In this document: one piece after another, positions 11,216 to 23,365 of the stretch | How positions within the stretch are numbered: position 1 is the first letter of the stretch | Layout: the number at the start of each line of letters is the position of its first letter | Assembly (NCBI GenBank): GCA_002189035.1 | Contig: CM007991.1 | Location: forward strand, 4,650,001 to 4,714,000 | Direction: 5' to 3' | Source: Utricularia gibba | Lineage: Eukaryota > Streptophyta > Magnoliopsida > Lamiales > Lentibulariaceae | Length of the DNA stretch: 64,000 bases | The notes under the pieces: generated by a model | Database searches by the model: none | Seen by the model: the letters and a program-made list of their open reading frames with translations, nothing else | What the model was told of the DNA's origin: nothing | Translations under genes and position numbers: made by a program

Positions 11216-14200
11216 TCACCTTAATGCTTTTCCCTGTAAAAAATGAACGAATAATAACAACACAACTTCATAAGGTGCAAGCCACTTAAAACATAATTTA
11301 CCGGGAAAGAGTTTAAAGGTGGTATCAAATAAGAGAAGTTTCTGACCTACTAAAAATTGCTTCCCATGCAACTTACCATGATGGAAGCGTTTTACCTTTT
11401 CCTTGTGCAGAAGCTGGTTAATGTAGGCATTGAGCCGAATTTCCTCTAGCTCATTTAGGTCTAAAAGTCTGTTCTCCCCTGCTTGATCACTAGTAAAGTT
11501 GCATGACTTGATGGCCCAGTATGCCCTGTGATGTAATTCAAAGGGTAGATGACATGCCTTACCATAGATCATTCGGTATGGAGATATTCCTATGGGATTC
11601 TTGTAAGCTGTATGGTATGCCCAAAGTGCATCATTGAGCCTTGAGCTCCAATCTCGCCTATTTGGGTTGACGGTACGCTCCAATATCCTTTTCACCTCTC
11701 TATTTGACACTTCCGCCATTCCATTTGTTTGGGGATGTCTAGCTGTTGATAGGCGGTGGTTGACTCCATATTTGGCCAATGCACTCTTGATAGCATGATT
11801 CACAAAATGAGTGCCATGATATGAAATAATAATCTTGGGATGTCCAAACCTAGGAAACAAGATGTTACTCAAGAAATTACCCACGGTTTTGGCATCATCC
11901 CTTTCACAAGCAATGGCTTCCACCCATTTAAAAACATAATCTACATCAAGAAGGATGTAGAGTTTCCCTTGAGAAAGGGGAAATGGTCCCATGAAGTCAA
12001 TGCCGCATGCATCAAAGATCTTGCACATGATAATGGGTTGAAGGGGCATTTGATCCTTGTATCCCATATTTCCTCCTCTGTGCAATTTGGGCATGCTTTG
12101 CAATGAAGGTAGGTATCCTTAAATATTGTAGGTCAATAAAATCGAGCCTCCAGAACCTTCTTTGCAGTAACTTTTGCACCAAAATGTCCACCGCAAGGTA
12201 GCTCATGGCAATGTGAAAGAATAGAGTGCACTTCATCTTAAGGGATGCATCTCCTAATAATATGATCAACTCCAATTTTCTAGAGATATGGATCGTCTTA
12301 GATAAATTAGGCTGTCACTCCTCAATTTCTCCTTCTGGTAGTGCTGGAAATCTGTAGGAAATTGTCTAGTCACTAAAAAATTCACGATGTCAACATACCA
12401 AGGATTCTCATCATGGATCATGAATATGTGCTCGTCCAGGAAGCTGCCATCGATAAGACTTGATTTTTCTCCAGAAATGATGTAGCTGAGATGGTCTGCC
12501 ACTAAATTCTCGCATCCTTTCTTGCCCTTGATCTCCAAGTCAAATTCTTGAAGCAATAAAATCCATCTAATGAGTCTAGACTTCGAATCCTTCTTGGTGA
12601 AGGTATCTCAATGCGGCATGGTTCAAATAGACTATCACTTTGGCTCCTAGCAAATAAGATCGAAATTTCTCCAGGGCAAATACAATGGCCAGCAGCAAAT
12701 TTTCTGTAGTGGTGTAGCTCTTTTGGGCATCATCAAGGCACTTGGACGCATAGTAGATAACATGGGATTGTTTCTCCACCTTTTGTCCCAAAACTGCACC
12801 TAGAGCTACGTCACTTGCATCGCATATTAGTTCAAAGTGTAGACTCCAATTTGGAGCTTGAATAATGGGAGCTCAAACAAGCTTCTCTTTCAAAACATCA
12901 AAGGCATGTATGCATTTTTCATCAAAATGAAACTCAACATCTTCATGCAATAAGGCACACAAAAGAGATGCAATTTCTGAAAAATCTTGAATAAATCTAG
13001 AATAAAATCCAGCATGTCCAAGGAAAGAACGTATATTTCTTACACAAGTGGGACAAGTTAATTTCTGGATTACCTCAATCTTGGCCTTGTCAACTTCAAT
13101 TCCCTTTTGGGAAACAACATGTCCTAAAATGATACCTTGTTCTACCATGGAATGACATTTCTCATAATTCAAAACAAGGTTAGTCTCAACACAATGCTTC
13201 AAAGTCAATGATAAATTAGCAAGACAAGTCATCCATAAAAACCTCAATAATATTCTCAACGTATTCAGAAAAAATGGTCATCATGCATCTCTGAAATGTT
13301 GATGGTGCATTGCAAAGTCGAAAAGGCATTTTATGGTAAGCAAAAGTACCAAAGGGGCAAACAACACAACCTTAGATTGGTCCTCAAGAGCCACGGGTAT
13401 TTGATGGAAACCAGAGTGTCCATCTAAGCAGCAATAATGGCTCCTTCCAGCAAGTCTTTCCAACATTTGGTCGATGAATGGAAGTGGGTAGTGGTCCTTC
13501 TTTATGGTAGTGTGAGTTTTCGGTAATCTACGCACATTCGCCAGCCATTTTGCACTCTGGTAGGCAAGAGTTCCCCTTGGTCATTGGCCATGACTATGAT
13601 ACATGTTTCCTTTGGGACAACCTGCACAGGGATAACCCACTCGCTATCAGAGATAGAATAGATTATACCTGCAGCCAATAACTTCAGAATCTCCTTCTTG
13701 ACCACTTCAATCATAGGAGGGTTCAATCTCCTTTGGGGTTGGCGAATTGGCTTGGTACCCTCCTCCAAATAGATGCGGTGTGTGCATATGGAGAGGCTTA
13801 TTCCTTTGATATCTGCCAATGTACACCCAATTGCCTGTTTGTGCTCCTGGAACACACTCTTGAGTTTTTCCTCCTGTTTCAGGGTTAGAGTACTAGAGAT
13901 AATAACAGGTAAAGTCTCATTTTCACCCAGAAATAAATATTTCAAATGCTCAGGCAGAGTTTTTAACTCTAGTAATGGGGCATGAATAATAGAAAGAATC
14001 AGCAATTTCTCAGGCATTTCTAAATTTAGAAAAGCAACGTCAGAAAATTCAGGTTTTTCAGGAAAACAATCAAGATAACGTAAAAGTTCAGAATCAGAAA
14101 AAGAAATACTATCAAAATTAAAGTTATCAGTGAGGCATTTGAGCAAGGGATCTTGCTCATGACCATCACTAAGTGTTCTACATCTGCATCAGATGTAGAT

Positions 14201-14634
14201 ATTGAGCAAATCTCGTTAATTTGGTCCGGATATTGCATGGCTTTGTCTAGGCTGAAGTCCAGCACCTGTACATCGAAATGTAGGGAAATTGTGCTGGCTT
14301 GGACATTAATTTTGGTGTTTGCAGTAGCCATAAACAGTCGTCCCAAAATGATGGACTCCGAAATCATTGGATTTTCGCTCTCCATGGGAATAACTAAAAA
14401 GTCAGTAGGAAAAATCAAATCTTGAACATGCACAAACACGTCATCAACTCTACCATCAGGCTTCACATGTGATTTATCAGCTAATTGACAAACAACACTA
14501 GTAGGCTCAAGTTTACCTTGCTTAGATGCAAGAGAAAGATAAAGAGACGTAGGCATAACATTAACCGCTGCTCTTAAATCACACATGGCTACTGAAATTT
14601 TAATCTCACCAATAGTAACAGGTATGAAAAACAT
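11216..14634 (-). pseudogene. pol: pol of Athila-A: protease, RT, RNase H, integrase
   Basis: Read from high to low coordinates: protease (14026-14634), where the usual DLGAS active site reads DLRAAVNVMP; the pre-RT and RT N-terminus (13502-14146); RT palm pieces (13281-13535, 12873-13259) with a frame change at the catalytic FMDD region; RNase H (12576-12791: HAALRYLHQ); linker and zinc region (12012-12556: [16 protein letters not shown]); and the integrase core (11216-12103) with GIDFMGPFP, then ISYHGTHFVN where the second catalytic Asp is replaced by Tyr, and NGMAEVSNRE with the Glu kept. Several frameshifts and stops plus lost catalytic residues show a long-dead copy. Confidence 0.82.
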
Positions 14635-14667
14635 ACCTGGATCCTTGCACTTTCGTGGAAGCCTTCT

Positions 14668-16520
14668 CTAAATAATTGATGAAATATTTTCAGTCAAAGG
14701 AATTACCTCTTCCACTTTTGCGTTCTTCTTCGGGTAGCACAAATCCTTCAACATTTTTGCACATTTCGGCACTTGATCTATCATGTCCAGCAAAGGAATG
14801 ATCACGTTCACCTTCTTCATCACCTCCATGAATGCTTTCAGTCCACGTTTGTCCTTGCTCATCCTTCAGAGTCTCATAGGAAAAGGAGGTGGAATGACTA
14901 AAGACTTAGGATGATCAACTTCTTGCGTCTCCTTCTCCTTCACTTCTTCAGGTGGCATCAGTATTGCAGTGTTCTGAACTGGAGAATCGTCAGGATTCTC
15001 TAAAATAATTTCCTCACCCATGTCATCATCGTCGTCCAAGACTTCTACTTCTTTTTCTTCGGATTTGTCCGCCTTAGTCATGAACCATGGGTAAGGTTCT
15101 GGTAGCTCCTTCCCGCTTCTCAAAGATATTGCGTTGATGTGCTCTGGGTTCTTCACTGGCTGGGATGGCAGTGCTCCTTGAGTCTACAGTCGGTTCATGG
15201 CTTGAACCAGCTACGTGATTTGAGTTTGCATGCTTGTGATTCGTCCATCCATATCTTTTTGCACTGCATGCATTTTGGTGGTGCTCTTGGCAATGGACTT
15301 CACCATGGACTCCAGATTATGATTCGGCTTATAAGGAACAAGAGGTTGATCTGGAACTCCACTGATTTGTAAAGGTTGAGGCGAAGCAATGAGAGTTTTC
15401 TAAGTAACAGCAGAAGGGTTCCCTAGTGATGGCCCTTGACCAGGAGGTACTGGTTGTCTCCAGCAGAAACCAGGATGGTCTCTTCTCGGCATTTGATAGT
15501 TTCCGTAGTTGTAAGTTTCTCCTTGGTTCTGATAAAATGCATTCACCTCTTCTACTAGCATCTCGTGTATCATAGGTCCTGGATCAGAAAGATGAGAGGT
15601 TGAAGATCCTTGATACCTTCCTTGTTGTTGGAGAAGTGATTGGAGGCCAACCTTCAAGGTATCACTCATAGCAGCAAGTTGAGCTAAAACTTCAGAATTG
15701 TCCACTTCATGCACTGTTTTTACAGGCTGAGAAATTCCTCCAGGTGCTAGATATGAGTAATCATAACGACTGGAAGTAGAATAAGAGTTAGCAGCTATTT
15801 GTTCTATCAATCTTCGAGCGTCAGTGCTGTGGCGGTTCTCTAGTAATGACCCATTACAAGCGGCATCCATTTGTCCTCTAATCATGGGGTCAGTCCTTCA
15901 TAAAAATGTTGCAAAATTTGACCTTCAGTAAGTCCATGCTGTGGATATATGTTACAGATCCGGTTGAATCTGTCATAATATTCTTGTAAATTTTCGCCTT
16001 CACTTTGTAGCATGGTGGCTAAAACTCTTCTTCCCACGGAAGCTCTTCCTAAAGGCGCATATCGATCAAGAAACTTTTGAACCATTTGCTCCTAGGTTGC
16101 AATAGAGGATGGTGGTAGTCCATACAACCACTCCAAGACTCACTCAATGAGACTGAAAGGGAAGACCCGCAACTTGACTTGGTTCTCCGTGGCACCTTTT
16201 GGGCGCATGAATGCATAAGCTGTGTGCAACTCTCTAAGATGACGATTTGGGTCGTCATTTTCTCTCCCAGCGAACTTAGGAAGTGGCTGGAATACATATG
16301 GGTGAAGCTCAAAGTCATCTTCTGCGTCAAAGATGATACAAAGTGGTTCGTCAGCATGGTTGGCAGTGATTTCTTCTTTTATGATCCTTAGTGTTGGCCC
16401 ATGATTAGTGATTGGCAGAACTGGAAAAAATTGAGGATGCTATTGCTGTTGTTCTCCGTGCATTGTGGGGACTCCAGTAGGTGGTTGAGCATCCATTTCT
16501 TTGTCAGGAGATAGCTTTGA
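14668..16520 (-). pseudogene. gag: gag of Athila-A
   Basis: Nucleocapsid/capsid precursor in several frames. The retrotransposon gag domain is at 15882-16360 (MVQKFLDRYAPLGRASVG, QEYYDRFNRICNIYPQHGL, LQHFYEGLTP), followed by DARRLIEQIAANSYS (15400-15885), a Gln-rich spacer, and NAISLRSGKELPEPYPW (14866-15156) leading to protease. Frames change at about 15885, 15157-15400 and 14865. A related gag remnant is at 52390-53300. Confidence 0.75.
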
Positions 16521-16744
16521 AGTTTGTTCCCTCTTTTTCGCCAGAAATCTGCGCTCAATCTCCGGATCTAAAAGGCACAAGATTTCTCAGTACGATCTCA
16601 AGCTTCGGTGACCTTTTGGTGAAGCTGAATGCATAAAAACAGAGAAAAACAGCAGCAAAACGAAAATAAAAGAAAAACAAGAAGAAAGAAAGAAAAAGAA
16701 AAAAAGAAAAACAATACACAACATTACACACAAAAATACACAAC

Positions 16745-16762
16745 TCCCTGGCAATGGCACCA
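16745..16762 (-). promoter_or_regulatory. Primer binding site (tRNA-Asp-like), Athila-A
   Basis: The plus strand reads TCCCTGGCAATGGCACCA. As I remember it, the tRNA-Asp-type site of Athila elements is TCCCCGGCAACGGCGCCA in this orientation; the three differences are all C-to-T or G-to-A, as expected from decay of methylated cytosines. It sits six bases from the LTR edge. Confidence 0.7.
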
Positions 16763-16768
16763 AAAATT

Positions 16769-17300
16769 TGTTGCGTGTCGTTTCCTCAACAAATTTTAAA
16801 TATTTATAAAGCGTAAAACACAAAAAGCGTAGTACGAGTATCGATCTCAGGGAGTTGTTTTTCGTGAAAAGTGTTTGTAAGAAACTTTTACAAAATGTCA
16901 CGGTTTTGCAAAAGGGGGTTTTTAAGATGTAGAAATAAAAGTTATAACCTAAGTAATGGGCATTGACTACAAGACGCAGTTCTTGGGAATAAGATTCCGT
17001 CTCCTTCCTTCGTCCATCCTTGCCTCGGTTTTCACTAATTTCTTCCAAATAGCTGGTTATAGGAGCAAGGAATAGCCTACTCTCCGTTATACTCTGATTG
17101 ACAAGGAGGCATGGGAATAGCCTCATGTGATTCCCCCTTGGACGATTAGGAAGACAAGAGGATTGCCTTCGATTGCCGTCAAAACCGAATTGCGCATATC
17201 TACCCAGCTATTGCCAATGGCCAGTGCCAGGTCCGAGGTCACAACCTGTCCACTATCGCGGTACCTATGCCACAAAAAATCCGCTACTTCCCTCAAACCG
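16769..17300 (-). repeat. 5' LTR of Athila-A
   Basis: Begins TGTTGCGTGTCG at 16769 next to the primer site. The right edge is set approximately where similarity to an unrelated repeat begins (about 17303). Diverged relatives are at 49365-50113 (opposite orientation) and 53310-53620. It contains TATCGATCTCAGGGAG (16839-16854), a block shared with other LTRs in the window. Confidence 0.65.
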
Positions 17301-17302
17301 GG

Positions 17303-18150
17303 TTGACTTCCATCATTGAATATGGATTCATTGAATTCCAAATACATTGTTGCCTCATCAATTCCTAAATTGTGCTTTTCAAACTTCCTTTGTTTATATT
17401 ATGCATCATAAAAAAATGTGGCATACATTGGAGTAGCCCTAATTCCCAAAATTTATGACCCAATTATTGGGTTGTACTCTCTTTAGTTATGCTTCTCTAA
17501 CATAAAATACTTAAAGATGGTTAAATATTGAATAAAAAACATTTTCAAATGTGTTAAGTTAAATTCTATATTTGCTTGAATTCTACCCATAATACCTTAA
17601 TGACATGCAGAGTGTTTGGAATGTGGTTCAGATCAATTTCAAATTCAGACAAGAAGTTGATCAAGCTGTTGTAGTCTTTTTTCTATGCACTTTTGAGAGA
17701 AGATGGGGAATTTCTCTAATACTTGAACCAAGGCAAAGATTAGGAAAAGCTTCTCTCAAAGCTTGTAGATAGTTGACTTTAAAAAAATTTTCAGCTCTTC
17801 ACTTAGCTTCTATTATTTGTTTTCATGCTTGAATTAACATTCAATCTTCATCTAGTTTCCATTAATGTTTAGTCAGCTCTCCATTTAGTCTTCAGTTTTT
17901 TGTTTCCAGCCATGATTTACTACAACAAGCCAAACAAACAAGCATCATCTAAGTAACTATAAAGAGAGAAAAGCATGATCATCATGATAAACAAACAACC
18001 CACTTTTCAAATAAAAAAGCCTCAAGTAAGTAACTACAAAGAAAGAAAAAAAAACCACTTTTCAAATGGATGCTGTAGCGAATTGAAAACAATACACATG
18101 TAACCTACAATCAGTATAGGAGCAAAGAATACATCAACATACAAATAGAG
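17303..18150 (-). other. Coding-like repeat of unknown nature, copy A
   Basis: Aligns by eye with 47918-48205 and then 51815-52380, where the second copy is split by about 3.6 kb. On the minus strand both copies encode a similar peptide (here MYLEFNESIFNDGSQP; in copy B MLLEINKHAFSNESQP), preceded by FYDA-YKQR and an ATG context MAGNKKLKTK near 17912. The pattern of conserved peptide separated by AT-rich non-coding sequence suggests exons and an intron of a gene or DNA transposon. I do not recognise the protein. Copy A ends abruptly against the Athila LTR. Confidence 0.45.
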
Positions 18151-18276
18151 AGATATTAAACAAAGAATCATGATGTCATATTATAAACAAGAAAACATGA
18201 TTTTTACGACAAAACACATCACAAAGTATACCTATGAAGAAAAACATGAAAGATAACACACGAAATACATACACTT

Positions 18277-18281
18277 GTAAT
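18277..18281. repeat. Target site duplication GTAAT, left of copia copy 1
   Basis: Identical to the five bases at 23696-23700 just outside the other LTR; the standard five-base duplication of LTR element insertion. Confidence 0.9.
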
Positions 18282-18603
18282 TGTTGATGCAAGAAAAAGA
18301 GAGTCTCGGGAAGTAACAAAAAGGTAATGCTTCTGAGATCACCTTGGATGAAAAATGACTCATGAACAATAAGAATGACCAAAACCTTCATTGACACGCA
18401 TTCCTAATAGGGTTTATATATACCCAATACCTAGGTTACCCAACAGTGGGCCACAATTATTGAAAACACACAAAAAGCCCAACAACTCGAATCCAACACT
18501 TCCATGCTCGAACTCAACACCTTTTATCTGAAATATAACATTATGACACAAGATTAGTGCTTCCAATCACCTTCAAACTTTGGATTGAGGCTGATCTCCA
18601 ACA
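18282..18603 (-). repeat. 3' LTR of copia copy 1
   Basis: 322 bases, TGTTGATGC...CTCCAACA. The last 17 codons of pol lie inside it. Confidence 0.95.
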
Positions 18604-18615
18604 CTCCCCCCAGAG
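18604..18615 (-). promoter_or_regulatory. Polypurine tract of copia copy 1
   Basis: Element sense CTGGGGGGAG directly before the 3' LTR; six G here against seven in copy 2. It is inside the pol reading frame. Confidence 0.8.
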
Positions 18616-19879
18616 CGAGATCTCCCAACTTGAGAAAGTCTTCTATAGTCATGAGATTCATGTTCTTCCTTGCTTGCTCAAACTGAACTCTGTTCAAACC
18701 TTTGGTGAGCCCATCAGCAAGCTGATTCCCACTCTCAACATACTGCACTTTAATCTTCTTCTCCTTGATGTAATTCCTTATGACATGATACCTGATTCTT
18801 ATGTGCTTGGCTTTGCTGAAGTTCGTTGGCTCTTTGGCAATGGAGATTGCAGCTCGATTATCCATAAGCAGATGTGTAGCTTCCTCTTGTATGAATCCAA
18901 GTTCGTTTAGCATCTGCCTCAACCAAACACAATAGTTCGAAGCATGTGCTGCTGAGATGTATTCTGCTTCAGCTGTTGATTGTGCTACCACTTGTTGTTT
19001 CTTCGAAAACCAGACTACAGGACTCTTATTTAAGAAGAAGAGTGCACCAGATGTGCTCTTGCTATCTTCAGCCATACCATAATCACTATCTGAGTAGGCT
19101 CTAAGTTTCAAGACTGGTTTTTCACCTTTATAGGGATAGAACAATCCGAAATCAGTAGTAGATTTTATGTACCTGAAAGCTCTTTTCACAGCTGCCATGT
19201 GAGTTGTTGTTGGTTTGTTGAGGAAGCGAGATAAGACATTTACACAAAAACACAAGTCAGGCCTTGTATGCTGGAGATAAATGAGGCTTCCAATCATACT
19301 TCTATAAGTAGTGGCATCCACATTCCTTCCCTGATTGTTCTCTCCAATCACTTGTTTGTAATCCAAAGGCGTTTTTGAAGGATTGACATCTTTGAACCCA
19401 AACCTTTCAAGAAGTTCATTACAGTACTTTTTCTGAGATATGAATGTTCCAACACCTTCAAGTTGATGAATTTCCATGCCTAGATAATAGGACATCATTC
19501 CAAGGTCAGTCATCTTGAATTCATTTTTGAGTAGAGCTTTGAATTCCTCAATCTTCCTTTCATTACCTGAGGTAATCATAAGATCATCCACATATAAGCT
19601 AATAAATAAACGATCATCTTCTTTTCCTTTAACATATAATGAGTAATCACTATATGTTTTTCTGAAACCAATACCCTGGAGAAAGTTATCCATGCGTTCA
19701 TTCCATGCTCTAGGAGCTTGCTTCAACCCATAGAGAGATTTATTTAGCTTCAATACCTTGTCTTCATGACCTGACACTTCGAAGCCCTTTGGTTGTTCAA
19801 CAAAAACAACCTCCTCCAACACACCATTCAAGAACGCAGTCTTGACATCCATGTGATGCACTTTCCATCCATGAGCAGC

Positions 19880-19937
19880 TGAAATGGCAAGAAGTACTTT
19901 AATCGTGTTGAAATGGCAAGAAGTACTTTAATCGTGT
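19880..19937. repeat. 29-base perfect tandem duplication in RT
   Basis: Two identical adjacent units (19880-19908, 19909-19937); copy 2 has a single unit at the same place (around 56120). Twenty-nine is not a multiple of three, so RT is frameshifted. Confidence 0.95.
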
Positions 19938-22900
19938 CAAATCTTGCTACTGGTGCAAAAATCTCATGAAAATTTATTCCTTTGATCTGACTATATCCCT
20001 TGGCTACTAATCTAGCCTTATATTTGTTGATAGAGCCATCTGCATTCATCTTGGTTTTGAATAACCACTTGAGGCCAATAGGTTTGAAACCCCTATCCTT
20101 GGGTTTCTCAACTAATTCCCATGTTTCATTTTCAAGTATAGAATTCATTTCTTCCTTCATGGCCTCTCTTCATTTAGGATTTTGTACAGCCACTTCAAAT
20201 GATGTTGGATCTCCTGTTAATAATCCAGCCAAAATATCAGCCACAGCATCGTGGACATCATCATTCAACTTGGAGAAACTTATTGTAGGAGCCTTGTTTC
20301 TTTTGCTTCTTCTAATGTCAGTAACATGACTATCTTCATTATCTATTGAATCTCTGATGTTTTTGCGTTTCCTCCTTTGCCAATCACGATTAGATGGGTA
20401 ATAATCTTCATCATTAGTATCAGGTTCCTCTCCATTAGATTCATCTGTTGATGAGTCTTCTACATTCGTGCCTTGCTCCTCTTCTGGGATTTCGAAATTC
20501 CCATCTGAAGGTTGATCATTGGCCTGATGAGATCGTCCATATAGGGGTTCAGAGTTTGATTCTGAATTCTCATTGGACGAGCCATCTTGATTTGTGACCT
20601 TCTCCTCCTCTTGAGCTGGAAAATTCTCATCTGAATGCTGATCATTTACTTGATTTGAATCTTCATGAACGAGTTCTGAAGTTTCTTGGTTTGTTGAATT
20701 GCTGGAAGAGAAGTTTTGAGGCATGTGTGTCCAGAGGTCTCCTTTCACATGGGTGCTATGCCTTTCAAGACTTTTATGAGCTTCTGCATCATTCAGAGCA
20801 ATGCAATCATCAATTAAAGTATACCTTGCACCTTCATTAAAAGTAACATCATGGCTGAGGATAAATTTCTTCTGTTGAGGTAGATAAACTTTATATCCCT
20901 TGGTAGTGTTGCTATAACCAACAAATACACCAGATACAGATTTCTTTTCAAGTTTTCCTCGTTTTTGGTCTGGTATATGAGTAAAACACAGACTACCAAA
21001 GATTTTGAGATGATCAACCTTTTTAATATAACCATGTCATTTTTCATGGGCGGTTTTTCCACTAATCGCCCTTGAGGGAAGCAAGTTCAACAGATATACA
21101 GATGTAGATACCGCTTCAGCCCAGAAACTTACAGGAATACCTTTCTCAAACAATAGGCATCTTGATATATCAAGGATTGTTCTGTTTCTCCTTTCACATA
21201 TACTATTCTGTTGTGGAGAATATGGTACGGTGAATTGATGCATAATTCCCTCATTTTCACAGAACATTCTCATGCTATTATTGTAGAATTCGCCTCCATT
21301 GTCTGATCTAATCATCTTCAAAGAGCATCCACTCTGATTCTCAACCATCACTTTGAATTTTCGAAAGATATGAGGAACTTCTGACTTGCTTTTAAGAAAG
21401 TAAACCCAACAATAACGTGAATAATCATCAATGAATGTAACAAAGTATCTACTCCCCCCTAATGAACATTCCTTAAATGGTCCACAAACATCTGTATGCA
21501 CAAGCTCTAATATCTCCTTTGCTACTGAATCACTGGAATAAAAGGGCTTTCTACACTGTTTACCTTGATGACACACTTCACATATGGCATTAGCAAACTT
21601 GATGTCTTTCAATTCCAGTACTTCCTTATTCTTCTGCAATATTTTCAGATTGTTGAAGCTATAGTGCCCAAAACGTTTGTGCCAAAGGCTGCTTTGATCT
21701 TGAAGTGAGAAAATACAACTTTTATGATCACTGACCATGATTTGGTAGAGGTTGTAGGTGGTCAACACAGCATGGAATTCAATCTTCGTTTTTGGATCAG
21801 CAACCTTAACTGTAGTGGTTATACCACCAGCATCTTTCATCAGCTCAATGTCAAAACCTTGCCTGCTCAATTGGCCAAAGCTCAACAGGTTCTGTTTGAG
21901 GTTTGGTGAATAATAAAAATCATCAACTTGAACAATTCCTTCTTTTAGCAAGAGTAAAATGCTTCCTTTGCCCACAATGCCAATATTTTCACCACTGCAC
22001 GTGCTTACCTCCTTCCCAATCCTTTCAAGCTTGAGAAATGACCTTGTATCACAACATACATGATAGGAGGCGCCAGAGTCCAAGTACCAGCCTTTAGCAT
22101 CTGAGGCTACTGTCATTAGAGCACACTCATACTCAAAAGGATCTTCAAAAGATATTTCTGGCTCATCCTCAAAGTAGGTAAAGGATGCATGTGATTTCTC
22201 TTCCCTGGAAGTAGCCTTCTTGTTATGCTCAACTTTTATTGGATTTGACATTCCACATACCTTGTCAAGATGGCCTCTTTGATTGCATTTCGTGCACAAA
22301 GCATCAGGCTTCCACCAACAAAACTCACTCCTTTGATTCTGTTTGTTACAATGCTTGCAAGCATTTGTGCTTAAAGTCCAACAATCTTCACTCTTATGGT
22401 TGGATTTGTCACAATGCCTGCACTTCTGATTGCCCATCGTTGATGTGGGGATTGACGTTGGTGATTGTTTGATGGCTGTTGTCTTGACATTCTTGACATT
22501 GTTAATTGCACCTGAGGTTATATTCATATTCTGCATTTTGGTGAGAAGAGCAGCTTCACCATAAGTTTTCTCAACTTCATAACCATCTCTTAGTTCCAAT
22601 CTCTTTTCTGTAGATTGCAACTCAATCATGAGCTCTCTAAATGTTGGCTCTGGTGTAACAGGATATTCAGGATACAGCTGATGAAGCTTTCCTTCAATAA
22701 TATCAAGGATTTTTCTTTCTGTCTCAAGTGCACATAACTTTGGCTCGAATCTTGCAGGTAGGCTCATGGTTGCCTTGCTAATCACCTTTTGATCCTCAAG
22801 TTTTTCCCCCAATCCTCGAATCTCCTTCACAAGCTTCGCAGTACGTTCATAATAGACTTGTATGGTTTCATTGTCTAACATTTTGTTCCTCTCAAAGTCC

Positions 22901-23353
22901 TCCAACTTGTTTTTGCATAATATCTCTCTGAGTTTGGCATCACCTTCATAATGGGATTTGAGAGTATCCCATATTTCTTTTGCTGATTGACACTCTGCAA
23001 TATCATCAAATAGATGTTCAAAGATGGCTTAATACAAGGCATCCATTGCTTCATCTTTTCTCTGTTGAAGATATTCAGCTTCCTCTTGCTGTTCTGATGT
23101 GGATTTGCTTGTTATTGTAATCGTCGGAATCTCCCTTTCAACAACATCCCAAATCTTTCTGACCCGCAGGTAGCTGCGCATCTTTTTGACCCAGCTTCCA
23201 TACTCTGAACCATCAAATATTGGAGGTCCTCTACCAGATGCCATCATAGCCACCGCTTGAAAAGCTTTGGGTTGATACTTTGTAATCCACCAAGTAAAAA
23301 ACGCTGAACGGTAAATAAAATACTGAAACGAGCACAGGTTTGAGAACCTTACT

Positions 23354-23365
23354 GCTCCGATACCA
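23354..23365 (-). promoter_or_regulatory. Primer binding site (initiator Met tRNA-like), copia copy 1
   Basis: Element sense TGGTATCGGAGC, directly touching the LTR; one base (G for A) away from the usual initiator Met tRNA site. The same variant is in copy 2. Confidence 0.9.

Larger units (their letters stand above)
11082..17300 (-). mobile_element. Decayed Athila-type Ty3/gypsy element (Athila-A)
   Basis: Minus-strand element with gag, protease, RT, RNase H and integrase in gypsy order, a tRNA-Asp-like primer site and one LTR on the right. The protein resembles Athila/Tat elements: NAISLRSGKEL after gag, PLLELKTLPEHLKYLFLGEN before RT, RRLNPPMIEVVKKEI. After integrase the sense strand carries GAGGCAACCCATG (about 11082-11104), a block I remember as common just after integrase in Athila/Tat elements. 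No left (3') LTR was found. Broken in at least ten places. Confidence 0.8.
18554..23247 (-). pseudogene. gag-pol: gag-pol of copia copy 1
   Basis: Single polyprotein frame from the ATG pair at 23242-23247 (MMASGRGPPIFDG). Domains in order: Gag; three zinc knuckles near 22430-22260 (CRHCDKSNHKSEDC, CKHCNKQNQRSEFC, CTKCNQRGHLDKVC; the middle one has Gln for His); protease (WYLDSGASYHVC); integrase zinc region (HKRFGHYSFNN...CEVCHQGKQC) and core (VHTDVCGPF, IRSDNGGEF, ERRNRT); RT with YVDDLMI; RNase H (QSTAEAEYISAA, LLMDNRAAI). Breaks: TAA at 23029-23031 after about 70 residues, TGA at 21037-21039 after integrase, TGA at 20170-20172 before RT, and a 29-base duplication in RT at 19880-19937 that shifts the frame. 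The RT-RNase H part (18554-19861) is otherwise open and ends inside the 3' LTR. Confidence 0.92.
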
